DNA of 7,710 bases from Bacillota bacterium (lineage in GTDB: Bacteria; Bacillota; Clostridia; Oscillospirales; Acutalibacteraceae), in assembly GCA_023397245.1 (NCBI GenBank), contig JAEWUH010000189.1, forward strand, positions 1 to 7,710. Reading direction: 5' to 3'. Below the pieces are notes generated by a model. That model did no database searches. It was not told where the DNA came from and was given only the letters and a program-made list of their open reading frames with translations. Positions 1 through 4,377 of the stretch are shown in pieces. Made by a program: the position numbers and the translations under genes. Each line of letters begins with the position of its first letter. Position 1 is the first letter of the stretch.

Positions 1-200
1 CTGCTGCGCTGAAGCTTTTCTTCGTCGGAAAAGTGCTTGATGGTATAAGACTCAAGGAACTCGACGGTTTTCATAATCTCATCCCGGCCTTTTCCCTGGC
101 TGCAGGCCGCAAAAAGCCGGTCGATCCGGTCACAGAGCTCCTTGTGTTCACTGTCAATTAAAGGTACGCCGATTTTCAGACTGTCTTTCCACATTGCCAT
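1..200 (-). CDS. Bacteriohemerythrin, N-terminal part (3' end outside window)
   Basis: Reading the minus strand from the ATG at 200 gives 66 codons that run off the window edge. The protein opens with W4 and a GVPLIDSEHKEL block (residues 11-22), then has YTIKHFSDEEKLQ (52-64). This is the bacteriohemerythrin pattern: H19, H56 and E60 (an HxxxE) match di-iron ligands of the four-helix bundle, and the remaining ligands (HxxxH and D) would lie beyond the edge. Family members bind O2 reversibly at a non-haem di-iron site in the cytosol and are thought to carry, store or scavenge O2 or sense it. The single-domain start, with no signal peptide, suggests a free-standing protein. AAAGGAAG (209-216) lies 8 nt before the ATG and fixes the start. 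It begins 36 bp after asnS on the same strand with no terminator between, so co-transcription is likely. The family is clear; the exact role is not. Confidence 0.85.
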   Translation of the reverse strand, partial: MAMWKDSLKIGVPLIDSEHKELCDRIDRLFAACSQGKGRDEIMKTVEFLESYTIKHFSDEEKLQRS

Positions 201-236
201 AATTGATTCTTCCTTTTCTATTTTTCATTCTCAGGT

Positions 237-1631
237 TTAGAATTCCGCGGTACCGGTAGTACGCGGGAAGGGCAGTACGTCGCGGATATTCGCGATACCG
301 GTCAGATACATCACCATGCGCTCAAAGCCAAGGCCGAAGCCCGCGTGCTTTGTACCGCCGTAACGCCGCAAATCCTCATACCACCAGTAGTTCTCCTCGC
401 TCAGGCCGAAATCCTTCATGCGCTGCCGGAGGATCTCCATGCGCTCCTCGCGCTGGCTGCCACCGATGATCTCGCCGATGCCCGGCACAAGCAGGTCAAC
501 CGCCGCAACCGTCTTTCCGTCGTCGTTCATGCGCATATAGAATGCCTTGATTTCCTTCGGGTAGTTGGTAACAAATACCGGCTTGCCGAATACCTGCTCG
601 GTGAGGTATTTTTCGTGCTCGGTCTGCAGGTCCGTTCCCCAGTCTACCTTATATTCAAATTTATCGTTGTTTTTCTCCAGAATTTCAACCGCTTCCGTGT
701 AGGTAACCGTCGCGAAATCGGAGCTGACCACGTTCTGCAGACGCTCGATCAAACCGGTGTCCACGAATTTATTGAAAAATTCGATGTCGTCCGGGCAGGT
801 CTCCATGACGTAACGGATTACGAATTTGATCATCGCCTGGGCCAGCTTCATATCGTCTTCCAGATCGGCGAACGCGATTTCCGGCTCAATCATCCAGAAC
901 TCCGCGGCGTGGCGCTGGGTGTAGGATTTCTCGGCGCGGAAGGTCGGGCCGAAGGTATAGACCTTTCCAAAGGCCATCGCCATGCACTCGGCCTCCAGCT
1001 GGCCGGAGACGGTAAGGGATGTGTGCTTCTGGAAGAAGTCCTGGGTGTAGTCCACCCCGCCCTTTTCGTTCCGCGGGAGGTTGTCCTGGTCGAGCGTTGT
1101 TACGGTGAACATCTCGCCCGCTCCCTCGCAGTCGCTGCCGGTGATGAGCGGTGTATGCACATAGACAAAGCCGCTTTCATTAAAGAATTTATGAATGGCA
1201 TAAGCCGCGGCGGAACGCACACGGAACGCCGCGCTGAAGGTGTTGGTACGCGGGCGCAGGTGCGCGATGGTACGCAGATATTCGAGGGAATGGCGTTTCT
1301 TCTGCAGCGGATAATCCGGCGTGGAAAGCCCCTCGATATCAATTTTGGCGGCGTGGATTTCAAACGGCTGCTTCGCCTCCGGCGTCAGAATCAGTTCACC
1401 GGTTACTGTGACTGCCGCGCCGACATTGAGCTTGGCAATCTCCGCAAAATTATCGATTTTATCGGCCTCAAATACGATCTGAACGCCCTTGAAGCAGCTT
1501 CCGTCGTTCAGTTCGATGAAACCCAGCGCTTTGGAATCGCGGATTGTGCGCACCCAGCCGCATACCGTTACGGTCTTTCCGCCCAGCTGGGCATGATCGC
1601 TATAAAGTTCGGTTATTTCCGTCCTTTTCAA
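237..1631 (-). CDS. asnS: Asparagine--tRNA ligase (AsnRS)
   Basis: This class IIb aminoacyl-tRNA synthetase charges tRNA-Asn with asparagine using ATP in the cytosol. At 464 residues it matches the usual bacterial length (about 466). The N-terminal OB-fold anticodon-binding domain spans roughly 17-103 (VCGWVRTIRDSKALGFIELNDG near 23-44). The catalytic core has motif 2 (FRAEKSYTQRHAAEFWMIEPE, split as FRAE 231-234 and RHAAEFWMIEPE 240-251) and motif 3 (GFGLGFERM 431-439, then DVLPFPRTTG 451-460). The AEFWM-EPE and DVLPFPR signatures favour AsnRS over AspRS. The start is TTG at 1629-1631: AGGAGG (1639-1644) sits 7 nt upstream and no in-frame ATG lies nearby, so M1 is translated from TTG. The gene has its own promoter and a leader of about 25 nt, too short for a T-box riboswitch. 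The hemerythrin gene follows 36 bp downstream. No frameshift or missing motif was seen. Confidence 0.97.
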   Translation of the reverse strand: MKRTEITELYSDHAQLGGKTVTVCGWVRTIRDSKALGFIELNDGSCFKGVQIVFEADKIDNFAEIAKLNVGAAVTVTGELILTPEAKQPFEIHAAKIDIEGLSTPDYPLQKKRHSLEYLRTIAHLRPRTNTFSAAFRVRSAAAYAIHKFFNESGFVYVHTPLITGSDCEGAGEMFTVTTLDQDNLPRNEKGGVDYTQDFFQKHTSLTVSGQLEAECMAMAFGKVYTFGPTFRAEKSYTQRHAAEFWMIEPEIAFADLEDDMKLAQAMIKFVIRYVMETCPDDIEFFNKFVDTGLIERLQNVVSSDFATVTYTEAVEILEKNNDKFEYKVDWGTDLQTEHEKYLTEQVFGKPVFVTNYPKEIKAFYMRMNDDGKTVAAVDLLVPGIGEIIGGSQREERMEILRQRMKDFGLSEENYWWYEDLRRYGGTKHAGFGLGFERMVMYLTGIANIRDVLPFPRTTGTAEF

Positions 1632-1664
1632 TGGAACTCCTCCTAATACGTGAAATATATCCCT

Positions 1665-1693
1665 ATATTATAACACTCCGTTACGCGGTTCAA
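1665..1693 (-). promoter_or_regulatory. Promoter of asnS
   Basis: On the minus strand the -35 is TTGAAC (1688-1693). The -10 region GTTATAATAT contains TATAAT (1667-1672, 15-bp spacer) and TAATAT (1665-1670, 17-bp spacer). Transcription would start near 1658, leaving only about 25 nt before the TTG start codon. This rules out a T-box or other long leader from this promoter. Confidence 0.7.
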
Positions 1694-1743
1694 TACCAAA
1701 GTGCGGAATTCTTAAAAAATTACAAATATATGCGAATTTGGGC

Positions 1744-1772
1744 TTGATTTTTTGCTCTGTATCCGATATAAT
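1744..1772 (+). promoter_or_regulatory. Promoter of the tRNA-Ser gene
   Basis: TTGATT (1744-1749), a 17-bp spacer and a perfect TATAAT (1767-1772) form a strong sigma-A type promoter. The expected start near 1779 lies about 34 nt before the mature tRNA 5' end, a normal 5' leader for RNase P. It is divergent from the asnS promoter, with about 50 bp between the two -35 elements. Confidence 0.85.
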
Positions 1773-1812
1773 ATCAGAGTTGCTTGATAAAAAGCACCGC
1801 GAATTACCATTT

Positions 1813-1898
1813 GGAGAGGTATTCTAATGGTAAGGAGCCACATTGGAAATGTGGTGTGCCGCAAGGCATTGTGCGTTCGAGTCGCATCCTCTCCGCCA
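1813..1898 (+). tRNA. tRNA-Ser, anticodon GGA
   Basis: The 86-nt cloverleaf folds by eye. The acceptor stem GGAGAGG (1813-1819) pairs perfectly with CCTCTCC (1888-1894), followed by discriminator G and an encoded CCA (1896-1898). The anticodon stem CCACA/TGTGG encloses loop TTGGAAA, placing anticodon GGA at 1845-1847, which reads UCC and UCU. A long variable arm has TGCC-GCAA-GGCA (1857-1868), the class II hallmark of Ser. The T stem is GTGCG/CGCAT with loop TTCGAGT (1876-1882). The D arm TTCT-AATGGTA-AGGA is short and has one wobble pair; it starts with T rather than the usual G10. Encoded CCA and class II arm together support a functional gene. It is transcribed alone between its own promoter and terminator. 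Confidence 0.96.
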
Positions 1899-1903
1899 AA
1901 AAA

Positions 1904-1936
1904 ACAGCATCCGCTTTTGCGGGTGCTGTTTTTTTT
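1904..1936 (+). terminator. Rho-independent terminator after tRNA-Ser
   Basis: ACAGCATCCGC (1904-1914) and GCGGGTGCTGT (1919-1929) form an 11-bp stem with one G-U pair and a TTTT loop, followed by an eight-base T run (1929-1936). An A run on the 5' side (1898-1904) would let it also work on the opposite strand. It begins within 6 nt of the tRNA CCA end. Confidence 0.95.
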
Positions 1937-1942
1937 CGTATG

Positions 1943-2021
1943 AGAGTCAACAAGAACGCCGGTGCAGGTTCGGAGAAGCCGTCAGGCTATATTCAGTGCC
2001 CATCGGAGTCAGTAAGCTGCC
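1943..2021 (+). promoter_or_regulatory. Cobalamin-riboswitch-like segment, orphan or degenerate
   Basis: Several blocks occur in the order found in cobalamin (B12) riboswitches. GAGTCAACAAGAAC (1943-1956) is weakly like the GGGTTAAAAGGGAA block. CCGGTGCAGGTTCGG (1959-1973) compares with CCGGTGCAAATCCGG. CCGTCAGGCTATA (1979-1991) compares with CCGCCACTGTA plus a two-base insertion. AGTCAGTAAGCTGCC (2007-2021) compares with the B12-box end AGTCAGGATACCTGCC. GGGTGCTG in the tRNA terminator (1921-1928) resembles the GGTGCC start and could pair, with two wobbles, with CAGTGCCC (1994-2001). The span is much shorter than a usual cobalamin riboswitch (about 200 nt), the conserved CCGCCACTGT is altered, and no cobalamin gene follows. 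The comparison is from memory of the consensus. It may be a compact variant, a remnant, or chance. Confidence 0.3.
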
Positions 2022-2112
2022 TAATAAAAAATATATAAAAAATTACTATTAAACGTTACGCATAGGGTTTGTAAAATGATTTTAAGTGCTACAATATATC
2101 TAAGATAAAAAT

Positions 2113-2139
2113 TTGACTAACCAGATAACATTGTAAAAT
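2113..2139 (+). promoter_or_regulatory. Candidate promoter of the 22-codon peptide ORF
   Basis: TTGACT (2113-2118) matches five of six -35 consensus bases; TAAAAT (2134-2139) serves as -10 with a short 15-bp spacer. Transcription would start near 2146, inside the first copy of the tandem repeat, giving a leader of about 47 nt that carries repeat copies 2 and 3 and the start-codon hairpin. The spacer length is suboptimal, so strength is uncertain. Confidence 0.45.
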
Positions 2140-2140
2140 A

Positions 2141-2170
2141 TAGAGTGCCATAGAGCGCCATAGAGCGCCA
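2141..2170 (+). repeat. Three tandem copies of a 10-bp unit
   Basis: TAGAGTGCCA (2141-2150), TAGAGCGCCA (2151-2160) and TAGAGCGCCA (2161-2170) lie head to tail with one T/C difference in copy 1. Each copy is complementary to TGGCGTTCTA (2184-2193) just downstream: copies 2 and 3 with one G-U pair, copy 1 with two. Perfect short tandem repeats can gain or lose units by slippage, so copy number may vary among strains. Confidence 0.95.
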
Positions 2171-2196
2171 TTTTTAGAAAAGGTGGCGTTCTATGG
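2158..2196 (+). promoter_or_regulatory. Hairpin that covers the ribosome binding site and start codon of the 22-codon ORF
   Basis: CCATAGAGCGCCA (2158-2170) pairs with TGGCGTTCTATGG (2184-2196) over 13 bp with a single G-U pair. The loop (2171-2183) may add four further TTTT/AAAA pairs with a GG bulge. The 3' arm contains the last three bases of the Shine-Dalgarno AGGTGG (2181-2186) and the whole ATG (2193-2195), so the fold would block translation initiation. A transcription terminator is the main alternative, because TTTTT follows at 2199-2203, but the ORF placement makes a translational switch at least as likely. The pairing is seen directly; the regulatory role is inferred. Confidence 0.6.
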
Positions 2197-2261
2197 ACTT
2201 TTTAGATTTTATAAAATTTTTACTTGATATTATGAAATTATACTCGAAAACAGGGACTTAA
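2193..2261 (+). CDS. 22-residue amphipathic peptide, phenol-soluble-modulin-like (putative)
   Basis: A 22-codon ORF runs ATG to TAA behind AGGTGG (2181-2186, 6-nt spacing). The peptide begins MDFLDFIKFL and ends KLYSKTGT. Charged residues D2, D5, K8, D12, K15 and K19 recur every three to four positions, with F, L, I, M and Y between, so a helix would have one polar and one fully hydrophobic face; net side-chain charge is about zero. Length, MD/EF start and helix type recall staphylococcal PSM-alpha peptides and delta-lysin, secreted membrane-active peptides without signal sequences. This is resemblance of design, not demonstrated homology. It lacks the long uncharged transmembrane stretch of most type I toxins. 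The start codon is buried in a hairpin made with an upstream tandem repeat. A leader peptide or a chance ORF remain possible. Confidence 0.4.
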   Translation: MDFLDFIKFLLDIMKLYSKTGT

Positions 2262-2288
2262 TTGAATATTCGTTTTGATGGGTACAGT

Positions 2289-2483
2289 CTAAATATCGGG
2301 GATGGAAAAAGAATTTTTATAAGCATCAGAAAGCACAGCGTAGGAAATTGCGTATTCGCCGTGCCGGGTTTTAAAGAAATAATAGCCTCTGAGCGTTCCG
2401 ATAAATTTTCTCGGAACCGGTATTTCCTTGATACTGTTCACCAGTTTGGCGGAACCGACCGGCCAGTTGCTTACAGCTTCCAT
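2289..2483 (-). CDS. Hypothetical small protein, 64 residues
   Basis: I do not recognise this protein. ATG at 2483 is preceded by GGAGG (2491-2495 on the minus strand) at 7-nt spacing, an ideal initiation site. About half the codons end in G or C, well above the GC content of the surrounding AT-rich spacer, which favours real coding. The protein is soluble-looking and mildly basic, starting MEAVSNWPVGSAKLV, with an aromatic and basic middle (RGYYFFKTRHGEYA, residues 32-45) and ending SFSIPDI. It has no signal peptide, membrane segment or Cys/His cluster. It stands alone, convergent with the 22-codon peptide ORF whose stop is 27 bp away, with no clear terminator between. Upstream are AT-rich sequences with an inverted repeat (2502-2556) that may include its promoter, such as TTGTTT-17-TCATAT on the minus strand. 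It could be a full small gene or a remnant of a larger one. Confidence 0.6.
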   Translation of the reverse strand: MEAVSNWPVGSAKLVNSIKEIPVPRKFIGTLRGYYFFKTRHGEYAISYAVLSDAYKNSFSIPDI

Positions 2484-2501
2484 AAAAGCGCCTCCAATGC
2501 T

Positions 2502-2556
2502 TTGATTAATTTATAATACATGATGCCATATGATTATGAAAAATAAATTAAAACAA
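2502..2556. repeat. Imperfect AT-rich inverted repeat upstream of the 64-residue gene
   Basis: TTGATTAATTTAT (2502-2514) and ATAAATTAAAACAA (2543-2556) are near-perfect inverted copies (TTGATT-AATTTAT against TTGTTTTAATTTAT) around a 28-bp centre. It sits just upstream of the ribosome binding site of the minus-strand gene and could be an operator or promoter-associated structure. AT-rich repeats arise easily by chance. Confidence 0.3.
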
Positions 2557-2609
2557 TCCATATATCGGGTGAATTTTTCGTGAAAAACGGGAAAAACGAT
2601 AGGGTAATT

Positions 2610-2664
2610 CCGCGGCTGCGCGGTTTTACCGTCGGTCGGGAGCGGTGTAAACCGCTCCCTTTAT
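2610..2664 (+). terminator. Terminator-like hairpin preceded by a competing fold
   Basis: GGGAGCGGT (2638-2646) and ACCGCTCCC (2651-2659) form a 9-bp stem with a GTAA loop, followed by the T-rich TTTATCTTTATT. A smaller hairpin, CCGCG-GCTG-CGCGG (2610-2623) followed by TTTT, lies before it. GCGGTTT (2620-2626) can alternatively pair with AAACCGC (2649-2655), which would open both hairpins. The orientation by T content is plus, so it would stop transcripts entering from the spacer before the ppx promoter. Confidence 0.6.
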
Positions 2665-2683
2665 CTTTATTCGTACACTCTGT

Positions 2684-2705
2684 GGTTAAAAATAGGTTAA
2701 ATTTA
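2684..2705 (+). promoter_or_regulatory. 11-bp direct repeat upstream of the ppx promoter, possible activator site
   Basis: GGTTAAAAATA (2684-2694) and GGTTAAATTTA (2695-2705) are adjacent direct copies, ending 21 bp before the -35. An 11-bp direct-repeat spacing is typical of Pho boxes bound by PhoB/PhoP response regulators (Bacillus TTAACA-like units). Phosphate control would fit a polyphosphate operon. Assignment to PhoP is inference; the sequence is AT-rich and only two units are seen. Confidence 0.35.
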
Positions 2706-2726
2706 TAATATTCTGATAATAATCTA

Positions 2727-2755
2727 TTGATGAAACCGATTCTGTTTGTTATAAT
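2727..2755 (+). promoter_or_regulatory. Promoter of the ppx-ppk unit
   Basis: TTGATG (2727-2732), a 17-bp spacer and a perfect TATAAT (2750-2755) predict a start near 2762, about 30 nt before the GTG start of ppx. No comparable promoter was seen between ppx and ppk. Confidence 0.85.
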
Positions 2756-2791
2756 TTACAATACAGAAATTGGCAGAGGCGGTGTGATACT

Positions 2792-4345
2792 GTGAACCGA
2801 AAAAAGAACGTGAAAACTGCGGCTGTAATTGATATTGGCTCGAATATGCTGAAAATGCGGGTTTCCCAGCTCAAACGGGGGGAAATTGTTGATATAGACC
2901 GTCTGGAATACCCCCTGAGCCTCGGCCACGAGGTATTTACCGGCGGGAAAATCAGCTTCGAAAATCTGCGCGAACTTTCAAAGATTCTGCGCGGATACGG
3001 AGATATTATGAATGAATACGGCGTGGGGCAGTGCAAGGTTGTAGCCACCACGGCGCTGCGGGAAGCGAAAAACCGTTCCTATGTCATCGACCAGCTAAAA
3101 ATACAGAACGACCTGACCGTGCAGGTGCTGGAGGACGACCAGGAAAAAACGCTCATTTATTCGGAAATACTGAACGTACTGGAAAACATGGACGACAAAA
3201 AAAACCAAAATGCGCTGATCTCCTACATCGGCGCGGGAACAATCGGTTTTTCCGTTTATGACGGAAAACGGATGATCCTGTCACAGAACATTCCGATGGG
3301 TGCGCTCAAGCTTCACGATATGCTCGGGAACATTCAGGATCAGACCGAAGATTTTTATACGGTCGTGGAGGAATATCTTGATACGCTGATTTCGCATATT
3401 TCCATACCGTTTCATAACGGCACCGTTTCAAACCTGATTTTGACCGGCAACGAGATTCAGCTCATCGCAAAAATTTGTTCCGTGGAACCGGAAAACGGCC
3501 GTTATATCATTCCCGCTGCAAAGGTGAAAAGCCTGTTCTCACAGATACGCTCCATGTCTCAGGAAAAGATCAGCGAGCATTACGGAATCAGCGAAGAGAC
3601 CGCCGAGCTGCTGTATTCCGCACTGGCGATTTATATGCGGCTTTTTAAATTTACGGATTCCGACGCGGTCATATCGCCGAAGGTGGAGCTCTGGGACGCG
3701 CTGATGCGCCAGATGCTGATCCCGAAAAGCAAGGACGAATATCTGGAGCATGTTCGGGTAAACGCGATTTCCTGTGCGCAGGCCATCGCTTCCACCTACC
3801 TCTGCAATCAGAAGCATTCCAATCATATCCGCATCTGCGCGTGCCGGATCTTCGATAAAATGAAGGGCGCGCACGGTCTTGACCACCGTAGGCGCCTGCT
3901 GCTGGAGCTGGCGGCTATTCTGCACGAATGCGGCCATTATGTGACCGCAAAGCAGCACTTGCTGAGCACGTTCGACCTGATCAAGAATATCGACATTTAC
4001 GGCATGACCGACGAGGAAATGCTGATTATCGCGTATGTATCGCGTTACAACGAATACGATGTGCCGAACTTTGACGACGTGGAGTTTTTGCGCCTCAGCG
4101 ACAAAAACAGGCTGATCATTTCAAAGCTGGTGGCAATCTTCCGGCTTGCGAACGCGTTGGACAAATCGCAGAAGCAAAAGCTCAGCAACGTCAAGGTGAA
4201 ATTTGAAAACGACCGGCTGCAGATTCTGGCGCAGAGCAAGGAGAATGTGTTTCTTGAAAAATGGGCGTTCAACCAGTGCGCGCCGTTCTTCAAGGAGGTT
4301 TTCGGTTACAACCCGGAGCTGAACGTAAAATCCACACTGATCTGA
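2792..4345 (+). CDS. ppx: Ppx/GppA-family exopolyphosphatase-like protein with C-terminal HD-type domain
   Basis: The family removes terminal phosphate from polyphosphate or hydrolyses pppGpp in the cytosol. At 517 residues this is close to E. coli Ppx (513). An actin-fold ASKHA N-terminus shows VIDIGSNMLKMRV (12-24, first phosphate loop) and VVATTALREAKN (83-94). The C-terminal helical domain has LLLELAAILHECGHYVT (369-385), the His-Glu form of the HD motif typical of Ppx, and IIAYVSRYNE (412-421). The second phosphate loop, usually DIGGGSTE, reads YIGAGTIG (145-152), losing the acidic residues that open and close it; the usual paired glutamates before LIY appear as Q117-E118. Activity is therefore uncertain and a polyphosphate- or nucleotide-sensing role is possible. 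The start is GTG at 2792 behind AGAGGCGGTG; the earlier GTG at 2783 is out of frame and stops at once. ppk follows 32 bp later, so the two are probably one operon. Confidence 0.9.
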   Translation: MNRKKNVKTAAVIDIGSNMLKMRVSQLKRGEIVDIDRLEYPLSLGHEVFTGGKISFENLRELSKILRGYGDIMNEYGVGQCKVVATTALREAKNRSYVIDQLKIQNDLTVQVLEDDQEKTLIYSEILNVLENMDDKKNQNALISYIGAGTIGFSVYDGKRMILSQNIPMGALKLHDMLGNIQDQTEDFYTVVEEYLDTLISHISIPFHNGTVSNLILTGNEIQLIAKICSVEPENGRYIIPAAKVKSLFSQIRSMSQEKISEHYGISEETAELLYSALAIYMRLFKFTDSDAVISPKVELWDALMRQMLIPKSKDEYLEHVRVNAISCAQAIASTYLCNQKHSNHIRICACRIFDKMKGAHGLDHRRRLLLELAAILHECGHYVTAKQHLLSTFDLIKNIDIYGMTDEEMLIIAYVSRYNEYDVPNFDDVEFLRLSDKNRLIISKLVAIFRLANALDKSQKQKLSNVKVKFENDRLQILAQSKENVFLEKWAFNQCAPFFKEVFGYNPELNVKSTLI

Positions 4346-4377
4346 GCGGTCAAGTATGAATAAAGGCTGTGTATAAA

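Larger units (their letters stand above)
1899..2791. other. Long AT-rich spacer between tRNA-Ser and ppx (overview)
   Basis: About 890 bp separate the tRNA from the polyphosphate unit and contain no gene above 64 codons. From left to right I see the tRNA terminator, a cobalamin-riboswitch-like stretch (1943-2021), an AT-rich run (2022-2112) with a weak promoter-like TTTGTA-16-TACAAT (2068-2095), a promoter plus tandem repeat plus 22-codon ORF (2113-2261), a convergent 64-codon gene (2289-2483) with its upstream region, two GC-rich hairpins (2610-2659), and the ppx control region (2684-2791). I find no insertion-sequence ends, CRISPR-type repeats or tRNA-derived attachment duplicate. Confidence 0.8.

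Noticed and set aside
345..1646. 433-codon plus-strand ORF
   Set aside because: It lies antisense to asnS, whose full set of AsnRS motifs is on the other strand; its translation has no recognisable domain.
1667..1772. Palindromic operator shared by the asnS and tRNA-Ser promoters
   Set aside because: The region between the two -35 elements is AT-rich without a convincing inverted or direct repeat.
1632..1812. T-box riboswitch upstream of asnS
   Set aside because: The asnS promoter leaves about 25 nt of leader, and no T-box core sequence or specifier stem is present on the minus strand.
1821..1837. tRNA-Ser as a pseudogene because of its unusual D arm
   Set aside because: Acceptor, anticodon, variable and T arms pair well, CCA is encoded, and promoter and terminator are strong; the D arm still forms four pairs.
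2193..2261. Classical type I toxin (Fst/Ldr or TxpA/BsrG-like)
   Set aside because: The peptide lacks the long uncharged transmembrane segment; charges recur every three to four residues throughout. No clear antitoxin RNA promoter was found.
2262..2516. 84-codon plus-strand ORF starting at TTG
   Set aside because: It starts at TTG with a poor RBS and overlaps the 64-codon minus gene, which has ATG, GGAGG at ideal spacing and better codon composition.
4369..4377. In-frame GTG start for ppk three codons upstream
   Set aside because: The AAAGG site would be only 2 nt away; the ATG at 4378 has workable spacing and fits the family N-terminus.
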